The translations under genes and the position numbers were made by a program. The notes below the pieces were generated by a model. That model saw only the letters and a program-made list of their open reading frames with translations. It searched no databases and was not told the DNA's origin. Of a stretch of DNA of 64,000 nt, positions 22,378 through 34,774 are shown one piece after another. Source of the stretch: Mauremys mutica (Eukaryota; Chordata; Testudines; Geoemydidae); the NCBI RefSeq assembly GCF_020497125.1, contig NC_059077.1, positions 31,385,340 to 31,449,339 of the forward strand, in the 5' to 3' direction. How positions within the stretch are numbered: position 1 is the first letter of the stretch; each line of letters begins with the position of its first letter.

Positions 22378-24374
22378 ATATATACATATATAGTTAACAT
22401 GTTTTTGTTCAGGGTAAAATGGTGGACAGTGAAACTAGAACCAAGAAATGGCAAGATATGGGAGGGGTTTTTTTCCAAACTGTCATTCTATTGTTGGGGG
22501 GAAAAAATCACCTTAGCACCTGTGGAAAAATCCAATCCATATTTCTTTTCCAATGCATTTATAGTGAAGATATCAATTATTTTCTGAGCTATCATGAACT
22601 GGCATGCCAGCTTGTGGTAACCAGAAATGTTACCTGCCATGCTACTGGACAAGTTAATTTACATTGTGTGATGTATGGAGGCATGGCCTGTACATGAGTG
22701 TTAGGGCTGTACAAACACTGCAGTTTATGTGGGCCACACAAACTGAATCCTGCAGGGTCTAATCAAGTGCTGGCAGCAAACCAAACCTCACACATTTTCT
22801 TTGAAGTTTGAATCTGACATTAACCCAGTAAAACCATTTAAATCCAGTTACAATATCTGCCTCCATGTGGCCCAGCTAATCCATTTTAGCTAGACCTCAG
22901 CATTTTACCTGAGGAGGAAATGTCCTCTACGCTCCAAAAAATATTTATTATTTTCCTTTCTGATCATTGGTCCAACAGCAGTGTCTAGAAAGTTTTTCTG
23001 GCCCTGAAAATATTTATACTTTTTAACTAAAGAATTCCTAGGGGTAGATCCCATGATTGTGAACCTTTTAAAAAGACAAGAATCTGATTCCCATCCTGTT
23101 TTCCCCACCATTTAAATTCTAACATGATTTAGTCACTACTATCTCAAGAAAAGCTAGAGTTAAAAACCAGTGCTTCATATATAGTGAATGCTTGAAATTC
23201 TGGCTTTCAAATGTAAAGCACAAATGACTAACTCCAGCTCTTAATGAGATAACAGACACTATCAGAACTGAAGTGGAAAATGCCAAAGTGGTAGTCAGGA
23301 TGGTGGTCTATGGGCAGATTATTTAGTAGCTGCCTAGTGCAAAGTTCTTATGTCTTCCTCTGAAACAACTGGTACTGGCTACTGTTGGAAGGAGGATACC
23401 GGACCACATGGAGCACTGGTTTGTCTTCCTATGTCTGCTGTCTTGGAATATTCAAGGGCTGCAAATGAATGCTATGCAACCCCGGAAGACTGAGAATCCC
23501 CTGATGTGTAGTGTATGTTTTGTTTCTACTACATAGAATTTACAAGACATTGAACCTTAAACCAGTCACTGTTCTCTGACTAGTGGTAATTCTTCTGAGC
23601 TGGCCCAGGATTCAGTATAAGTCCCTGACCTTGGACTAGTGTAATATTTATTCCCTGAGAGGATTCCTTTATAGGGGGTAGGAGAATATCATCAGCTAAT
23701 GTTTGTGAACCATTAGGAAACCTGGGCTGAGATTCACAAATATATAAGACACCATAACCCACCCTTAATACTAAAGTTCCATGTGAACGGCCACAGCTCT
23801 TTCATTTAGGGCTAGATCCTACAGTCTTTACTTAAGAAAAATATCTTTTTGAAATCAATGGGGCATTTGCTTGAGCAAGGCCTGCTTTAAGGACTTAAAC
23901 AGTAAGTTCACTGTGCTAAGTCATGTATATATACTACATATTGACATGCAGAGTGGTTAATACAAATGCCCACAGCCCTACTAGAGTTAGAATGTCCTTT
24001 ATTTTGTTCCCTGTTCCAGTGCAAGTTGCCAAATGGAAGTCAGTTAGACAGCCATTCAAAGTTGAAAGACCAATAAACAATTGAGCCAGATCTGTCATTT
24101 ACTAGGTTGACATTTCCAAAAAGAACTGGTGCACTTGATTACTGAATATATTATTTCTGTGCACAGAATATAAATGAAAAGGAGTTAAAATTAGACTCTC
24201 TTACGCTGCCTGAAAATCTGACTGCTAGCTGTCCCTCCCAGGCCTTTCAGATTTGAATAGCTAGCCACTGCCTATGACTTAAACTAGCAGCTACATGTGT
24301 AAAGATGTGGGGTTTATAAGTACAGTGTGAAAGATAGAAACAAAAGGAGATATACAGGATCTGATTCTCCCCTA
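22378..24374. other. Non-coding stretch
   Basis: Nothing beyond short random frames. Around 23830-23870 there is a faint palindromic relic (aaatcaatgggg). Confidence 0.5.
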
Positions 24375-25000
24375 TGGCTAAAAGAATGTTGGGAATCATT
24401 AGGAAAAGGATATATAATAAGACAGAAAATATCATATTGCCTCTATATAAATCCATGGTATGCCCACATCTTGAATACTGAGTGCAGATCTGGTCGCCCC
24501 ATTTCAAAAAGATAAATTGTAATTGTATAAGTTTCAGAAAAGGGCAACAAAAATGATTAGAGGTATGGAGCAGCTTCCATATGAGGAGCTATTAATAAGA
24601 TTTGGGACTTTTCAGGTTGGAAAAGAGACACCTAAGGTGAGCGGGGGAATATAATAGAAGTCTATAAAATCATGACTGATGTAGAGAAAGTAAATAAGGA
24701 AGTGTTATTTACTCCTTCTCATAACCCAAGAACTAGGGGTCACCAAATGAAATTAATAGGCAGCAGGTTTAAAACAAACAAAAGGAAGTATTTCTTCATC
24801 TAATGCACAGTCAATCTGTGGAACTTTTTGCCAGAGGAGGTTCTGAAGGCCGAAACTATAACAGATTTCAAAAATGAACTATCGTAGATAAATTCATGGG
24901 GGATAGGTCCATCAATGGCTATTTGCTAGGATGGGCAGGGATGCAAAACCATGCTCTGAAGAATCCTGTGGCACCTTACAGACTAACAGACGTTTTGCAG

Positions 25001-25040
25001 CATGAGCTTTCGTGGGTGAATACCCACTTCTTCGGATGCA
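25001..25040 (-). ncRNA. Degenerate hammerhead core in PLE left arm
   Basis: On the - strand: CCGAAGA in place of CUGANGA (25035-25029), stem II gtgggtattcacccac, then GAAA, then gctcatgc. One core base differs (U to C). The + strand counterpart near 25848-25880 has lost three bases of the box. Confidence 0.5.
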
Positions 25041-25319
25041 AGTAGTGGAAATTTCCAGGGGCAGGTATATATAAGCAAGCAAGAAGCAAGCTAGAGATAA
25101 CGAGGTTAGATCAATCAGGGAGGATGAGGCCCTGTTCTAGCAGTTGAGGTGTGAAAACCAAGGGAGGAGAAACTGGTTCTGTAATTGGCAAGCCATTCAG
25201 TCTTTGTTTAATCCTGAGCTGATGGTGTCAAATTTGCAGATGAACTGGAGCTCAGCAGTTTCTCTTAGAAGTCTGGTCCTTTTTTTTTTTTTTGCTGAGT
25301 TGGCATCGAGGTTTGCATA

Positions 25320-25768
25320 AGCTTATGCATATTCTCACCAGCAACTGCACACCGCACCATAGTAACTCTAGCTCAGGAACCAATCCATGCAACAAACCTC
25401 GATGCCAACTCTGCCCACATATCTACACCAGCAACACCATCACAGGACCTAACCAGATCAGCCATACCATCACCGGTTCATTCACCTGCACTTCCACCAA
25501 TGTAATATATGCCATCATATGCCAGCAATGCCCCTCTGCTATGTACATCGGCCAAACTGGACAGTCTCTAAGGAAAAGGATAAATGAACACAAATCAGAC
25601 ATTAGGAATGGCAATATACAAAAACCTGTAGGAGAACACTTCAACCTTCCTGGCCACACAATAGCAGATCTTAAGGTGGCCATCCTGCAGCAAAAAAACT
25701 TTAGGACCAGTTTCTCCTCCCTTGGTTTTCACACCTCAACTGCTAGAACAGGGCCTCATCCTCCCTGA
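25320..25768 (+). pseudogene. PLE GIY-YIG endonuclease remnant
   Basis: Encodes the C-terminal endonuclease of a PLE. A Cys-rich linker (CNKPRCQLC) comes first. The GIY-YIG core follows, with VIYAIICQQC and then MYIGQTGQSLRKRINEHK, which keeps the Tyr, Gly, Arg and His expected of the nuclease. It continues to ILQQKN and then runs into 3' sequence by an internal deletion, ending at a stop at 25766. The open frame begins at 25292 only because an ATG happens to lie in the arm junction. The reverse transcriptase is absent. Confidence 0.85.
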
Positions 25769-26160
25769 TTGATCTAACCTCGTTATCTCTAGCTTGCTTC
25801 TTGCTTGCTTATATATACCTGCCCCTGGAAATTTCCACTACTTGCATCCGAAGTGGGTATTCACCCATGAAAGCTCATGCTGCAAAACGTCTGTTAGTCT
25901 ATAAGGTGCCACAGGATTCTTTGCTGCTTCTACAGAACCAGACTAACACGGCTACCTCTCTGATACTTGACACCATGCTCTGAAGTGTCCCTAACCTCTG
26001 TTTGCCAGAACCTGGGAATGAGCAACAGGAGATGGATCACTTGATGATTACCTGTTCTGTTCATTCCCTCTGAAGCATCTGGCATTGGCCACTGTCAGAA
26101 GACAGAATACTGGGCTAGATGGACCATTGGTCTGACCCAGTATGGCCATTCTTATGTAAT

Positions 26161-27162
26161 TATGTTCCCCTTATGTCCCCTGGTGCAAATAGGGAGTAAC
26201 CTTTTGATGTCAATGAAAATTCACTGATATAAAGCCATTGTAGAGGAGAGGAGAATCAGTCTGACTATCTTTATGGGTAGCTTTCTCATACTATATTAAA
26301 ACTTACTTTAAATGTATATGATTTAGGCCTACATTTTCAAATAATCTTTGCATACACACATGTAGTGTTATGCTGTATCTGAGCACTCTTCTGTATGTAG
26401 GAAATGGGATCTGTTTTCAAAGACATATGTGGATGCCTAGGGTAATCTGAAAATTAGGCCCGAATAGTGAGTGAGCAAAGTCTAAGTGCTGTGTGGGTAT
26501 GCACAGATTTGAGATTTTGGATAAGGGGCTTTAGTTTGTCATAGAAGAGCTCTGTGTAAGCTCGAAAGCTTGTCTCTCTCACCAACAGAAGTTGGTCCAA
26601 ATGCCCGCTTTTGAGTGGCTTGGGCCAGCCACATGCAGGGAGAGTGGTTCAGGCCAGCCCTGGGTGGGAATAGGGATTCAAGTGGCTCAAGCCAGCCTCA
26701 CATGGTGGGCGGGGGAGAAGTGTTGGGGGCGGGGGGAGATTTGGGCTAGCCCCACACAATGTCCTGTTTTCCCTTTAAGAAATATGGTCACCCTACACAT
26801 GAGGCTTTTTTTCCTGAAGGCTGCTCCAAGAACTGAACTGTGTTCAGAAGCAAAGGATGTGTGAGAGAATAATCACCTGTTAGCACTGTGAGTGGTCACA
26901 GGAATGCTCAAGTACAGTGAAATCGCACAGCTAATTGCAATGGTCCACAGCAACTGTTGCTAGGTATTTGGGCAGTGTACAACGACAATATCAAAAGACA
27001 TGTGGAATTTACAATGAATTTAGTGCTTGTGAAAAGTACCTGATCAAGGCCTGAGTCCTCTATCCCCAGAAGAACAGGTAGAGCACAGACAGCATCTATA
27101 TAAACTTCTCCAAGCTTTGTTTCCATTATGCCTACACCTTAGCCTGGAAGGATCACCATTGG
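26161..27162. other. Non-coding, with relics of a PLE tail and a MITE
   Basis: 26542-26600 (gagctctgtgtaagctcgaaagc, then tctctcaccaacagaagttgg) is the tail of another PLE family. It keeps stem II (gagctc...gctc) and GAAA, but its first hammerhead box is broken. 26740-26797 (ending atatggtcaccct) looks like one end of a Tc1/mariner-type MITE. The rest has no feature. Confidence 0.5.
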
Positions 27163-28039
27163 TGTGTGCAGTAAGGCGAAGTTGCCTCCTTCTGAGTTGA
27201 CAGGGAGGAACCACTCCCCTCCCTCTGGTGGGTGGAGCCAGGCCGGACCTGCTCCTCATGCTATAAGCGGAGGGGTGGAACAGGAAGTATAAGAGGCGGG
27301 GCCTCCAGCTCAGTTGGGCCAGCACCAGGGAAGGAGTCAGACACCTCTGTCATGCTGCTTGCCCCTCCATCAGGGACCAATGTGTGCCAACCCCTGCTCC
27401 TGGAGGAGGACCCCAAGAGAAGAGAGCTTCTGAGGCGGCCATCAGCCAGGTACCCCAAGAAACTGCTGGGACTACTGGTTTCTGAGGAGCCTGAGGACTT
27501 GTAAGCAACAGAGCCCTACAAACAAGTAGGGGTAGGAAGTAACCCAGGGAAACCAGGCATTAGTCTGGTTGTGTTGCTGAAACCACAGTCAGCATGGGGA
27601 GGATCCCCACTGACCCAGTTGTGGGACCACTCACCACAGATAGGGATCTTGGCTGAAACCTGGTGGAGCAGGGTGGGCCTGGGTCCCCCTATTCACTGCT
27701 GCCAACCCCATCACTGAGGTGACAGCCTACCCACCTGAGACTGGATGGCCTGTGTCTGTTTGCTGTCTGACCGAGCCAGAGAGCTGGGCTCAAGACTGCT
27801 ACTGCTCGGCCCTACCAAGGGTCCTTGAGCCTGACTGTGTTTTCTGTCTGTCCCAGCCAGGGAGTCGGTCTCTAGACTGCTAATTGCCATGCCCCTAGGG
27901 GCCAGAGACCTAGACTCTTTACTGACACATACCACGCTAATCCCCTGCTGGTTGGCTATCAGCCACTAGGTGGCGTAGCTTGGCGGAGTGATCTCCCTCT
28001 GCGGCTGGCTGACAGGAGGAACCACGCAGAGCCACTACA
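27163..28039 (+). repeat. Probable solo LTR
   Basis: Sharp edges (tgtgtgcagtaagg at the left, gagccactaca at the right), GC-richer than its surroundings, with TATA-like boxes (gctataagcgg and gtataagagg, around 27260-27295). Part of an abundant turtle LTR family as I recall it. No internal coding region adjoins it. Target duplications are not clear. Frames of 74-96 codons inside are noise. Confidence 0.6.
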
Positions 28040-30717
28040 GTGGGGAAAGAATAATTTAGGCCCACTTTCCTATATAGTTGTACAAATGATCCTGTATTGC
28101 TTTTATCTGTCTTATAGCAGGTAGGAAGAAATATGGCTTGGGGCGGGGGGAGTTCTCCAGAACCTCTTGTATGCAAATCTGAAAGAGAAGTTAGCAGATG
28201 GATTGTAGAAGGCAACCCTTTGCACATACAAGGTGACTATTCTTGCAGATCCAAATGTGCAGCAGCTCCTGTTTGAACTCGATATAGCCATGGATCAGCC
28301 TGCCTCCCCTTGCTCCTCTCTCAGCCGTCCCCAGAATACATCAGTATGGAAATGCAAAAGTAACCTCCATGGAATTGGATTCCATAATAAGGGTGGGAAC
28401 CAGTTTTCCTATCCCATGAAAATGTGTAAGATTCTGAAAAATCTTCCCATCCCAAATTGGGAAAAAAAGTCAAAATCTCAAAAATATTTGTGAATTGAAA
28501 ATTTAAAAAAAAATCTGTTCAGGTCAATTGAAACATTTCATTTCAATAACTTTTAAATATTTTCTTTAGATTTAATTTTTATACTGTCCTTAAATTTCTA
28601 AACAAAAAGTCATTTGAACATGAAAAACTGAAGTTTTTCATTTAAAAAATGTTGAAATAAACATTTCAATAATTTAAAATGTTTAAAAGAATTTCTAGTA
28701 AAATAAAGTTCATTGAATCCAACTCTTTCACACAAGACGTTTGTTTCAAATAAGCATTTTTTAGGACAAAAACATGTTGACTGTCTACTCTACTCCACAA
28801 TACATAGGGATTCCCAACTCCTGCCTCCTAAGTGCAGCAGAGCCGTACTGGTTCTGCTACAGGCTGGGCTTTGTGCAAGCACAGACAAGGGGCTGAATTT
28901 TTCTCCCTAACACAGGAAGCTGTCATAAAATATAAATAGCTCTGCTGTTGGCAAAACAAAGGCAAGGGTTGCTATTGTACAGTAGAGCCTGTAGTCTCAA
29001 AAAGAAAACCAGAAGTATGTAAACTGGCAAGGATAACTATTCTTAGTTCAATTTTTCACAAGGGAGAAATATATAAATATGACGCACTTCTATATTTGTC
29101 TAATGAGTCCTATTAACCCACCACCATTACTGATCAGCAAAACATATACATTGTTTTAAATGGAATATAGAGTATTTCTGCATATTGCACTTAAATTCAT
29201 AAAAGTTTTGTTGTCTTTTCTGTTTGTTCTTTAAGTGTTGTGTAACATTTTATCTACATGAATCCCATTGAGGCTTCACTCCTTCACACTGCTCTGAAAT
29301 TTTCAGTGAAAATTGTATATACTTAAGGGCGGATAAAGTATTCAGAAGACTTGAATGGAACACAAAGTATTTCACACTTTTATTTTGTTTTTTGCTTGCA
29401 CTTCTCCATTAAGGGAATGTGCTGTAATTAAATAGCGATAAACTTTGACCTTAGCAGCAATTCATTAGATTTTGTGACTGCATTTCAAGGGGAGAATCTG
29501 GAGAGACAAAAACAAAGAGCCCTTCTTACAAGGACAAATTCCAAGCTGACGAGTGTACAAAGAACCCAGCTGATTCCAGCTGTCTTTCGCTGACTGTAGA
29601 TGCATACTTCAATGTTCAAAATAATGCATCCTGAAGATCATTCACCTCTCATATTACAGAACATTGTCAAGAACAGGATATCAGTTTGCAGTACCAAGTC
29701 ACAGTAAAAGCCATTAAAACAATAACATTTGCCAATGCTTATCACATAGTGACCACCAGTGTCTCTTTTTCCAAATGTTTTAGCAGCAGAGAGGAACAAG
29801 AGAGGGAATAATCTTAAGAGCCCATGAATAGATCATTCCTCCCTCAACATTCTTCTGCATACACCAGCAGAATTTTGTGATCCTCCAGTAACCCTTTTTT
29901 CAATTTGAGTCTCATTTTATACTGAACTGAATTTGGAGTATAATCTGTATAATCACAGATACCACTGTGTAGTGCCTGTTGGCAAATGTACCTGTGTCAG
30001 GTATTGTTGGCAGCAACAAGGGCCAGGTTCAAATAGTTAGGGTCCACTCTTAAAACTAACAAACCCCATTGACTCGAGCCCCACCCAGAATTTCTGGGAT
30101 CATGAACTACCTATGCTGGGTGCTCTTAATAGGTGATATGTCCCTATTCACAAGCAGGGAGTCTGTGTATGAAATAGGGAGAAGACAACGGGGCAAAGGG
30201 AATATAGCAAAAATATATGTAAATAAATGAAAAGTAAAATACACCCCCTGTGGCAATTTTGGCAGTAACTCATTAGCCTGGCTCTCCACACACGAGTGTG
30301 AATGTCCAATTGGCAAATATCTCCCTTTACCACATCACGTTCTCACTCCCTCACTCATGGTTTGGTATCAGTAGGTAGTATAGTCCCAGAGTCCTGAGGT
30401 GCACTTGGGCAGGCCTGTATCCAGTCCCTTAGGAAATGCTGCCTGATCCTGTCCTGAGGCTCTACTCCACCACTGAGAGATTTCAGCTTTATTTAGTGGC
30501 TGTAAGAGAGGCCTCACCAAAGGCCACACAGCTCTACTGCTGTCCTCTGTGGCTTCAGCAAACAGGCATCTCTGCGCTGCACCTGTTGAGAAGCCACTTC
30601 TGCATCATGTCTCTTATCCTGAAATCCTCAGTCTGTGTCAGCTCTCTTCACCAAGGCCTCTCAACAGCACAGGATCCTCAGAAGAGGTGAAACAGTGACA
30701 CGTAGGACTCTAGAATA
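28040..30717. other. Non-coding, with an AT-rich dispersed repeat
   Basis: 28430-28700 is rich in aaaat and attt runs and includes gaaacatttcatttcaat, which is also present at 40930-40950. I take this to be a degenerate interspersed repeat. Outside it I see no element. Confidence 0.55.
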
Positions 30718-30815
30718 GGGTGAGCAGATGTCCCGATTTTGGGGGCTCTTTCTTATATAGGCACCTATTGCCCCCCACCCCATCCCGATTTTTCACACTT
30801 GCTGTCTGGTCATCC
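30718..30815. mobile_element. 98-bp palindromic MITE, TA target
   Basis: Ends are gggtgagcagatgtccc and its near-complement tctggtcatcc, bounded by TA at 30716-30717 and 30816-30817. This suggests a Tc1/mariner-type MITE. The middle has cccgatttt blocks in both halves. Confidence 0.75.
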
Positions 30816-30817
30816 TA

Positions 30818-32370
30818 CTCTTTAGCAGAGTCCTTGCTTCTGGAGAGACACTTCATACTGCAAGATAGGAGCCCTTTTCCCCTTCATTCAGTTCCACTAA
30901 CCAGCCAGTTCTGAGTTTGTGTACTATGGTGGTGTCCAGAGTGTCCCTGGAGGAATTCTTGGAAGAAAGGTCATGCAATTGAAGTGCTCTCTGTAACCAT
31001 ACTTATCCTGTTCACCACAGGGTGGGGGCACAGAGCTCCTTTCCCTTTGGAGCATCTGTCCATCTGGAGTTCTGAGTACATAGTCATGCAAATGAAACAG
31101 CTCTATGGCCATTCTTCCCCCATTCACCAACAGATGGAAGCAGAGAGCTTTTTACTCCTTGGCACTTCAGTATTGGGCCCCCATATAAATCTTTTAATGA
31201 CAACCACTGAGACCTTCTGCAGTCTAGTCCCCTCCCTCATTATTGCCTTCCTCCCCTCACTTTTACTTCTCCCAGCCCATCCACTTTGCTGTTGGCAAAC
31301 AATAAACACGTTTTTATTCTATCATTCAAAGCTCAACCATCACACTGATATGTTAACTGGTTAGCTGCATAATAGCCTGTGAAGGTACATATGACTTGTG
31401 TATCTATCTACATTTCAATAACATTTGTTTCTGGCTGGGTTTTTGTGTGTGCGTTTATTTTGTTTTTAGCAGTGTGTACTTACATAATGGATCTGACTTT
31501 TTGAAAGTCATATTCAACTTTGCTTTCTTTTTTTGTCTTGTGTATGGTATGTGGTGATGCTAGCAATGGCTCAGACCCTCAGCTAGTGTAGATCACAGTA
31601 TTTCCATTGGCCTCAGTGGCGCTTCAAGGATTTAGACCAGCTGAAGATCCAGCTCTTTAATTGTAGAATAATAGCTGTCAATAACTCATTAAATAATGTA
31701 GCACTGGCAGGTTAGAATTAAGTGCATTGCACTGTGTTTTTCAGTTTTCTGATGTGTGCATTGTGGGTGATGGTATTGTTGTTAATCCCTGCTCTGATCA
31801 GTACTAGTAAGATCCATTCTGAAATATTAATTTGTTCAACTTTGGAGATTTGTGAAGACATTTAGCAGGAGTCAAAATGGGACTAAGAAGATACTGCAAT
31901 TTATTATAGATTTTAAAGCAGTATAATTTCAATCTATTTGATAACCAGGCAGTCCCACATTATACATTTGCATCTTAACTCTTGCACTTTCACATCTCCA
32001 GCCTCTGACTGGCTGGTCTAATTCTGGATCTGGTTAATTTATACAACATTTAGTGTAGCCGTATAGCTTTAAAGCCCTGTTCTAGTTATCTTTTAACAGT
32101 TCATTATCTGATTTCTACTCCTTTTATCTTGTTCCCATACTAGTTTAAAAAGGCCTTGCTATTCATCTTCTTCTCTTTTTAGATGTAGATTAATAAAGTT
32201 TTATACTTGAATGGCTTTGTCCTCTTAAGTAAAAAGTGGCTGATTTTTATCATTAATAGATGGAACCAAATATTTCTTGAAGACAGTGATGGAGTTGCAT
32301 TTCCAAAATACTTTTATGCACTAAAAGAGGGCATTACTATCCCACTAATAACTGGAAGTCCTTGCAGTTG
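30818..32370. other. Non-coding stretch
   Basis: Contains a palindromic relic at 31571-31653 (ctcagctagtgtagatc ... ggatttagaccagctgaagatcc). No gene. Confidence 0.5.
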
Positions 32371-33124
32371 CATGGGTGTAATTCATAAAGTCATGTGTGT
32401 AAAAAAGCCAAAAATGGCTGAGAACTTAAATATTGGATAGTAAGAGATGGTGAATCCCAGTGATGATTGAACCTGGTGATAGTCCAAACAAAAAGACATC
32501 TCAGCCATGTTTGTAGCTGTTTCCATCACTTCGCACTGACTTAACAGGTGTTCTAGGCTTCCAAGTGATGTTTGGTTATTGTGGATGTGGCTTGTGTTGT
32601 GCTGAGAGAGTTGTGTGGACAGGTGCAGGTAGCAAATGAGGGTGTGTGCTATTGCAAGGGGCTATATATACTTGGGGTTAATGCATATGCTGGTTGTGTT
32701 GATTTGTTTGTAGGAGGGTTGTGCTGGAAGATTTGTGTGGATTTGTGAGGCAATTGAGCACCTGGGGGTGGCAGTTGGGCCAAGTAATCCTTCATGTGTG
32801 CTGTCTCCCTCATACACCAATTATATTGTTGTATGCAAATTAGCTGTAAAGTAAGGTTAGTGATTGGTTTAGTTACCACTCCTATCACAATGGTCATGGG
32901 AGTCTTGGTATGGCATAGATGCATGCCTTACTGTAACTATATAGCACACGGGTATAATTTGTAAAGTTAAAATGGCAGAGAACTTAAAAATTGGATGGTA
33001 ACAGATCACAAAACCCAATGATGATTGAACCTAGTGATATTCTGAACAAAAAGAGCCCTGAACCATGCTTGTGGCTGTTTCTTTTGCTTCACACTGACTC
33101 AACAGACATTCTAGGCTTCAGACA
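32371..33124. repeat. Direct repeat pair with about 380 bp between
   Basis: 32371-32562 and 32946-33124 align through gagaacttaaa, attggat, ccca/gtgatgattgaacct, gtgat, aacaaaaag and cactgact.aacag. The pair has the geometry of a small element with terminal direct repeats, but neither repeat starts TG or ends CA and no coding lies between. Confidence 0.65.
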
Positions 33125-33222
33125 GACAATCCTGGAATCTTATTACATAGATTGATGATAAGCCTAAAACCACCTTATATGTTTTCTCTTCCCATTATCT
33201 TAAGGTAATAGCTGGAGATATA

Positions 33223-33393
33223 CCAATCTCCTAGAACTGGAAGGGACCTTGAAAGGTCATTGAGTCCAGCCCCCTGCCTTCACTAGCAGGACCAATTTTT
33301 GCCCCAGATCCCTAAGTGGCCCCCTCAAGGATTAAACTCACAACCCTGGGTTTAGCAGGCCAATGCTCAAACCACTGAGCTATCCCTCCCCAT
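33223..33393 (-). repeat. tRNA-derived SINE
   Basis: On the - strand the head reads ggatagctcagtggtttgagca (A box) and then gggttgtgagttt (B box), the split promoter of RNA polymerase III. A body and a tail (gaccttt..aggtcccttcca) follow. This layout is typical of sauropsid tRNA SINEs. The tail resembles CR1 3' sequence, as expected if CR1 mobilises it. It is a repeat copy, not a tRNA gene, because the anticodon arm region does not fold into a full cloverleaf. Confidence 0.85.
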
Positions 33394-34397
33394 CCTTGTC
33401 AGCATGTTAACTTTCTATATATTCAGGATTATTGTTTATTTCAAATATGTCATCAAAGTTACACCAGCAGCATCAGTCTCACAGGGACTCAGATGAAGGC
33501 CAGGCATTGTGCAGTCTGGCCTTACCCTGACATGGAGGGGAGCAGCCCGGTGGCATGGGGATAGGTTCACTGGCTGTACACCACTCAAGATTCCCCTGCC
33601 TTGTGGGAATCCTAAGCTGCCCCTTGTGCTGTCAGGTCAGAAACCAAAGATCTGGTCCTAAGCTCCTCTCCTTCAACAGGAAATCTGGAAGGAAGGCTAT
33701 GCCATCTATTTCCCCTCGGAGTGAATCTCCCCTTGATTCATGTGGGCAGGCAGTTGCAGAGCAGTGTAATTCACATCTTGCGGAACCAGCTTCAGCGAAT
33801 CTGGGCAAACATCTCCATGTAGATATAACTGTTAGTGTATAGAGAGATAATTTTTAACCCTGGAGCATGGTAGAAATATTTGCCATTCCTGATATGAACT
33901 CCTTGCCCTGAACTTTCCATCTGACAAAAGCCAGACAAACATTTATGAAAAGTGTAACATTGCTAGCAGTTCATGAACTGTTATTGAATACAAACCTCAG
34001 CTCCCATCCTATTTCTTGTTTAAAGAACAGTAGTGTTCTGAATAAATCTTAGCTAGAATTTCACCCATAGTCTCTTTTCACATTGGTTCCTTTGATGCTG
34101 TTTTAATTCCACTGACATCAGTGCAGTTACTCCTAATTTCCATTGGTATAGGGGCCCATTCCGGCTGCCACTGAAATCAGTTAAATCTCCCACTGCAAGA
34201 CTGGACACTAAAGTGGGGCAGAATCAGGTTCATTGGGGCCTATCCTTCAGTTCTTCCTTAAGGACAATTCCCATTGTAGCCCATGAGAGTCTTGCCTGAG
34301 TAATAAGGGCAGTATTGCACCCATGGTCCTCAATAAGCAGGCATGAAGAATTGACTATGGGCATAATGATACTGCCCTCCTTTGTAAAGCACTTTAA
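33394..34397. other. Non-coding spacer
   Basis: A 95-codon frame (33555-33842) has no recognisable domain. A palindromic relic may lie near 34105-34170. Confidence 0.5.
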
Positions 34398-34774
34398 GGG
34401 TATGTCTACACTACAAGAGTAGTTCGATTTAACTTAGGTCGAATTTGTGGATTCGACCTGATGAATTCGAATTTGTGTATCCACACTAAGGACAGTAATT
34501 CGACTTTGTGAGTCCACACTAACGGGGCAAGCATCGACATTGGAAGCGGTGCATTCTGGGCAGCTATCCCACAGTTCCCGCAGTCCCCGCTTCCCATTGG
34601 AATGCTGGGTAGAGCCCCCAATGCCTTCTGGGGGAAAAATGTGTCGAGGGTGGTTTTGGGTAACTGTCATCATTCAACCGTCACTCCCGCCCTCTCTCCT
34701 TGAAAGCGCCGGCGGGAACTCTGTTCGCGCACTTTTCTGGTCAGTGACAGCGCGGATGCCACAGCACTGCGAGC

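Larger units (their letters stand above)
24962..25971. mobile_element. Penelope-like element with inverted arms
   Basis: Target duplications of 14 bp (24948-24961 and 25972-25985) are perfect. The left arm (24962 to about 25313) is the reverse complement of the element's 3' part. The right part is in forward orientation and carries the endonuclease remnant and the 3' terminal sequence. The two meet at a 14-bp perfect palindrome (25314-25327). The reverse transcriptase part is missing, so the copy is truncated and inactive. Confidence 0.9.
24375..26160 (+). mobile_element. CR1 LINE 3' end, split by a PLE
   Basis: 24375-24947 matches the C-terminal part of CR1 ORF2 (cttgaatactg, ggcaacaaaaatgattagagg, caggtttaaaacaaacaaaagg) and 25986-26160 is its 3' UTR and tail (gatggaccattggtctgaccc, tggccattcttatgta). 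All frames carry stops. The element is 5'-truncated, as is usual for CR1. The PLE insertion at 24962-25971 cuts it with a perfect 14-bp duplication. Confidence 0.85.

Noticed and set aside
26542..26600. Hammerhead in a third PLE family
   Set aside because: Stem II and GAAA remain, but the first box is disrupted. Kept only as a relic.
33223..33393. Functional tRNA gene
   Set aside because: Only the A and B boxes match. There is no full cloverleaf, and the SINE body and tail follow.
33555..33842. 95-codon + strand frame as a gene
   Set aside because: No recognisable domain, splice context or neighbour.
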